Origin: Actinomycetes bacterium
GTDB lineage: Bacteria > Actinomycetota > Acidimicrobiia > Acidimicrobiales > Palsa-688
Direction: 5' to 3'
Assembly: GCA_021838445.1 (NCBI GenBank)
Contig: JAKCDU010000007.1
Location: 1-64,000, forward strand
DNA length: 64,000 nt
Both the position numbers and the translations under genes were made by a program. Of the stretch, positions 61,092 to 64,000 are shown in pieces. The notes below the pieces were generated by a model. The model made no database searches and was not told the origin of the DNA. It saw only the letters and a program-made list of their open reading frames with translations. Every line of letters starts with the position of its first letter. The stretch's first letter is position 1.

Positions 61092-62023
61092 GCGCTACGG
61101 GTCCGGCCCGCCCGCTGACCCTTGCGTACCAACATCTCGGCCACCTTCCGGGATGCCTCGTCGATCATCTCGTCTCCGAACATGACAGCACCCTTGCGAT
61201 CGCCCTCGGTGGCTTGCCGATAGGAGTCGAGCACGTCCCACGCCTTGTCAAACTGCTCCTGGGTCGGCGAGAACACCTCGTTCACGATCGGAATCTGATC
61301 GGGGTGGAGGCTCCACTTGCCGTCGAACCCGAGTATCTGGCTGCGCCGGGCGTAGTCCCGGAAGCCCTCCGGATCGCGGACCTTGACGTACGGGCCGTCT
61401 ATGACCTGAAGCCCGGTCGCCCGGCCGGCCATCAGGATCTTCATGAACACGTAGTGGAAGTAGTCGCCGGGGTAGTCCGGGATCTGAAGGCCACCTGACA
61501 GGGACGGCATTCCCATCGATGCCGACATGTCCACCGGGCCGAGAATCACCGTCTCGAGGCGCGGGGATGCCGAGCAGATCTCCTCGACGTTGATCAGGCC
61601 CTGGGCCGTCTCGATCTGGGCTTCGATACCGATGTGACCGGTCGGAAGCCCGTGGTTGATCTCCACCTGCGTCAGGAGCAGGTCCATGGCCACCACCTGC
61701 GCCGCCGACTGCACCTTGGGCAGCATGATCTCGTCGAGTCGCTCGCCCGCCTGGCCCACGACCTCGATGACGTCCCCGTAGGTCCAGCGGGTGTCCCAGG
61801 CGTTGACCCTCACGCACAGCACCGCGTCGCCCCAGTCCTGCTCGCGTATGGCTTTCACCACCCGCGCCCTACTCTCCTCCTTCTCCAGGGGTGCGACCGC
61901 ATCCTCGAGGTCGAGGAAGTACATGTCGGCTCCGAGGCTGGGGGCCTTGGCCATGAACTTCTCGCTCGAACCAGGCACGGCGTGGCAGGAACGGCGAGGG
62001 AGGGTACGCGAGCGGGCGGACAT
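61085..62023 (-). CDS. HpcH/HpaI aldolase family lyase, probable malyl-CoA / methylmalyl-CoA lyase
   Basis: The 312-residue CitE-like protein starts RSRTLPRRSCHAVPGSS and has MYFLDLEDAVAPLEKEESR, the Arg of VRVNAWDTRW, the metal-binding Glu in IEAQIETAQGL and Asp in VILGPVDMSASMG, then FDGKWSLHPDQIPIVNEVF. This is the order of malyl-CoA and beta-methylmalyl-CoA lyases, which split methylmalyl-CoA to glyoxylate and propionyl-CoA. With the MaoC hydratase and Mcd genes, the last three steps of the ethylmalonyl-CoA pathway are covered. The stop lies within the 11-bp repeat. Confidence 0.86.
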   Translation of the reverse strand: MSARSRTLPRRSCHAVPGSSEKFMAKAPSLGADMYFLDLEDAVAPLEKEESRARVVKAIREQDWGDAVLCVRVNAWDTRWTYGDVIEVVGQAGERLDEIMLPKVQSAAQVVAMDLLLTQVEINHGLPTGHIGIEAQIETAQGLINVEEICSASPRLETVILGPVDMSASMGMPSLSGGLQIPDYPGDYFHYVFMKILMAGRATGLQVIDGPYVKVRDPEGFRDYARRSQILGFDGKWSLHPDQIPIVNEVFSPTQEQFDKAWDVLDSYRQATEGDRKGAVMFGDEMIDEASRKVAEMLVRKGQRAGRTRSAS

Positions 62024-62033
62024 GGCCCGGATG

Positions 62034-63281
62034 CTACGAGCTACCGCCCTCTGAAACCAGTTGATCAGGAATCAACTGCTCGCTGATCAGGCGCTCGAAG
62101 CGGGCTGCATCGCCGCCGACGAAGTCGCGACAAAGCCGGAAGCCATCGATGTAACAGAACTGGTAGGCGCGCCAGGTGGGATCGGTGAGAAACTGAACCG
62201 ACTTGTCGGCCCGCGCCGCCGGCCGCAGGGCCCAGCGCTGGAGGTAGAGAGACGCCTGGTCAGGGGACCACCCCCTCTCGTGCACTCCGATAGCAGCGTT
62301 GCCGACGACTCGGCCCAGCTTCTCCCCGGCGAGCGCGACCTGGGCAGCGACCGCGGCGTCGTAGGGGATCCCCAGCGGTTTGAGGTGGGATTCGACCAAC
62401 TGCTCCGGCCGGGCCCCGGCTATCACCTCCAGGCCGAGATCGGCCAGGCCCTCGGCGATCAGGCACTGAGGGGTACCCACCAGGAAGATGGCTTCCTCCA
62501 TCTGGCGTCGCTGCCGGACCAGGCCGGCCTCCTTGCGACTGTGCTCGGTGTGATGACCGGGGTAGGACTCGTGGGCCACCACGTGGGCCAGCGTCAGCGA
62601 CAGAATGGGCAGGTCGGTGTTCATGGCGACCCGGCTGCGCAGGTCGCCGAGGTAGTAGTTGAAACCGCTCCACGGTTTGTCCTGCTCCAACACGAAGTCG
62701 ACCCGCTCGCCCTCGGGGAGTCCGAACAGCCGCCGGGTGCGGTCGCGGAAGTCCTCGGCGAGGGAGTGAATGGCGGCGTCGAGGCGCTCGGGAACCACCA
62801 CCTGGGCCTCCCGCCAGGTGTTGTACCGATCAGCCAGCGACCCACTGGTGCGGGGCAACACCTCGTCGAGGCGGCGGTGGGCCTCGGCGAGCTCCTCCTC
62901 ATCGGTCCAGTTCGGCCTGACCCCGTAGCAGGCCTCGATCTCATCCAGATAGGCGATGTCCTCTCCGGCCAGCTTCCGGGCGCTCATGTGCAACCCCCGG
63001 ACCTGGGCGGTGATCCACGCCCGTCGATGGGGGTCGAGCAGACCGTCGGTCTCGAGGTCGGCGAGCAGGCGGCGGGCGTCGTCCACCAGCACCGACGGTG
63101 CTACCGCCGGGGCGGCCGTGACCCCCTCGCTCAGCTCCTTCGGCCCGTAGTAGGCGTCGACGAAACCATCCACATGGCGACCGAGCGACAGGCCCAGATG
63201 CAGGTAACGCCCGACGATCTGGTCGGCCGCGCTCCAGTCGGACCGCCGTTCGAAGTACTCGAAGTAGCTGTCACCGCTCAT
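62034..63281 (-). CDS. Putative metallopeptidase, DUF885-like
   Basis: The 415-residue mostly helical protein has a zinc-site motif His237-Glu238-x4-His243-His244 (HESYPGHHTEH), as in DUF885 proteins, and a possible third ligand Glu277 in IAEGLADLG. The N-terminus (RYLHLGLSLGRHVDGFVDAYYGP) and PWSGFNYYLGDLRSRV also fit this group. It has no signal peptide and is probably cytosolic. Activity and substrate are not known. It lies 10 bp upstream of the malyl-CoA lyase on the same strand, so the two may be co-transcribed. Confidence 0.75.
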   Translation of the reverse strand: MSGDSYFEYFERRSDWSAADQIVGRYLHLGLSLGRHVDGFVDAYYGPKELSEGVTAAPAVAPSVLVDDARRLLADLETDGLLDPHRRAWITAQVRGLHMSARKLAGEDIAYLDEIEACYGVRPNWTDEEELAEAHRRLDEVLPRTSGSLADRYNTWREAQVVVPERLDAAIHSLAEDFRDRTRRLFGLPEGERVDFVLEQDKPWSGFNYYLGDLRSRVAMNTDLPILSLTLAHVVAHESYPGHHTEHSRKEAGLVRQRRQMEEAIFLVGTPQCLIAEGLADLGLEVIAGARPEQLVESHLKPLGIPYDAAVAAQVALAGEKLGRVVGNAAIGVHERGWSPDQASLYLQRWALRPAARADKSVQFLTDPTWRAYQFCYIDGFRLCRDFVGGDAARFERLISEQLIPDQLVSEGGSS

Positions 63282-63342
63282 AGGCCGACTGCTCCCCGCT
63301 CGAGGTCCTCGTTCCCGATCCCAACCCGACCAGCCCGGCGGC

Positions 63343-64000
63343 TCAACCGGCCACCCGGAACAACTCCGGAGCAGCCGGACAGGTCGCCGCCGCCAGCCCC
63401 TCAGCCGTCTCGACGACGCCGCCCGGCCCGACGACCTGGCTCACCAGGGCGGCGGGGACCACTTCGGCCGACCGGTACCACGGCTCCTCCCCCGAGCCGT
63501 CCAGTCGCGAAACCAGGGCATCCCACAGCTGGACGGGGAGCACGCGCCCGACCGCCGTCACGGCCCACACCGGCACCTGCTGATGGCAGGCCACGGCGGC
63601 CGCCGCCAGCGACCCGGGGACGGCCAGGACGCCGGCCGGCCCGGCGGCGCACGCCTCCACGATCACCAGGTCGGCGACCACCGCCGCGGTGGCCGCCCCC
63701 GACTCGGGTACGAGCTGGACCTCGTGGTCGCGCTCGGCCAGGCGCCGGGCCAGGTGCGCCCCCTCACCCCGCCAGTCGACGACCAGCACCTCCACGTCCC
63801 CGCGACGTCGTAGGGCGTCGGTCACCACGTCGGGCCAGCCGATGACCACCACCGTCGCCGAGTCGGGCAAGGCGTCGGCCAGATGTACCGAGGTGCGGTC
63901 CTCCTCGAGCTCCTCGGCGGCCCGACGGCCGGCAGCGGCCGGGTCCTCCTCCCGGAGCATCCGCGCCGAGAGCCACCACACCGGACCGGCCTCCACGTGG
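63343..64000 (-). CDS. eIF-2B-like Rossmann protein, may continue beyond the window
   Basis: About 218 residues are visible; the first GTG is at 63996, four bases from the window end, so the true start may lie outside. The C-terminal half has the eIF-2B/methylthioribose-phosphate isomerase family pattern: DLVIVEACAAGPAGVLAVPG, SLAAAAVACHQQVPVWAV, then LPVQLWDALVSRL and a late PAALVSQVVGPGGV. The N-terminal half has VVVIGWPDVVTDALRRRGDVE. The reaction is unclear; known relatives isomerise sugar-1-phosphates. It is 62 bp upstream of the DUF885-like gene. Confidence 0.6.
   Translation of the reverse strand, partial: HVEAGPVWWLSARMLREEDPAAAGRRAAEELEEDRTSVHLADALPDSATVVVIGWPDVVTDALRRRGDVEVLVVDWRGEGAHLARRLAERDHEVQLVPESGAATAAVVADLVIVEACAAGPAGVLAVPGSLAAAAVACHQQVPVWAVTAVGRVLPVQLWDALVSRLDGSGEEPWYRSAEVVPAALVSQVVGPGGVVETAEGLAAATCPAAPELFRVAG

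Overview
The window is high-GC DNA of an actinomycete-type bacterium, with compact operons, many GTG and TTG starts and no tRNA, rRNA, CRISPR, insertion sequence or origin that I could find. Several features fit Actinomycetota: a mycofactocin cluster, an F420-type luciferase-like oxidoreductase, a wax ester synthase/DGAT, the murJ-sigM-anti-sigma neighbourhood, a DUF3039 protein and the short MaoC-type mesaconyl-CoA hydratase of actinobacterial ethylmalonyl-CoA pathways. I would guess Acidimicrobiia, but the class is an inference.

Layout. 0-2.3 kb: tandem repeats, an AhpD-like protein and an acyl-CoA synthetase. 2.4-8.1 kb (minus): an overlapping operon of dihydrolipoyl dehydrogenase (E3), lipoylated acyltransferase (E2), a single-polypeptide LipB-LipA fusion and an M24 peptidase. 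8.1-15 kb (plus): a TPP riboswitch with thiG and thiH, then mftA, mftB, mftC, mftE, a mycofactocin-type SDR and mftF, with no mftD. 14.9-22.3 kb: purB, murJ with a long proline-rich N-terminus, a SigM-like sigma factor with its anti-sigma factor, rnhA and an MFS transporter. 22.3-26.6 kb: aceE, an HhH glycosylase-like protein, thiS and thiE, ending in a 21-bp minisatellite. 26.8-32 kb: an alpha/beta hydrolase behind a structured, terminator-ended leader, an acyl-CoA dehydrogenase, an MBL hydrolase and a glycogen-debranching-type enzyme.

32-34.5 kb: sufC, sufS and sufU. 34.6-41.9 kb: a hypothetical gene, a ferredoxin reductase, DUF3039, a thiolase, an NlpC/P60 hydrolase, a class III cyclase, a PaaX-like regulator and a fatty acid desaturase. 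42-47.8 kb (minus): sufB, a membrane-anchored hypothetical protein, sufD, a Rieske protein, a second sufC and an MFS exporter. 48-55 kb: WS/DGAT, small proteins, an LLM oxidoreductase, a YihY-family protein and oligopeptidase B. 55-58 kb: an FtsH-like protease and an MBL hydrolase. 58-62 kb: three genes that fit the ethylmalonyl-CoA pathway (mesaconyl-CoA hydratase, methylsuccinyl-CoA dehydrogenase, malyl-CoA lyase). 62-64 kb: a putative metallopeptidase and an eIF-2B-like protein cut by the window end.

Themes. Cofactor assembly dominates: lipoate, thiamine, mycofactocin and Fe-S clusters. Lipoate and TPP serve the E1/E2/E3 2-oxoacid dehydrogenase parts present (aceE, E2, lpd). SUF would supply the clusters needed by LipA, ThiH and MftC. 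Short tandem repeats, often in frame, recur across the window. The least explained element is the minus-strand leader RNA at 27.6-27.84 kb.
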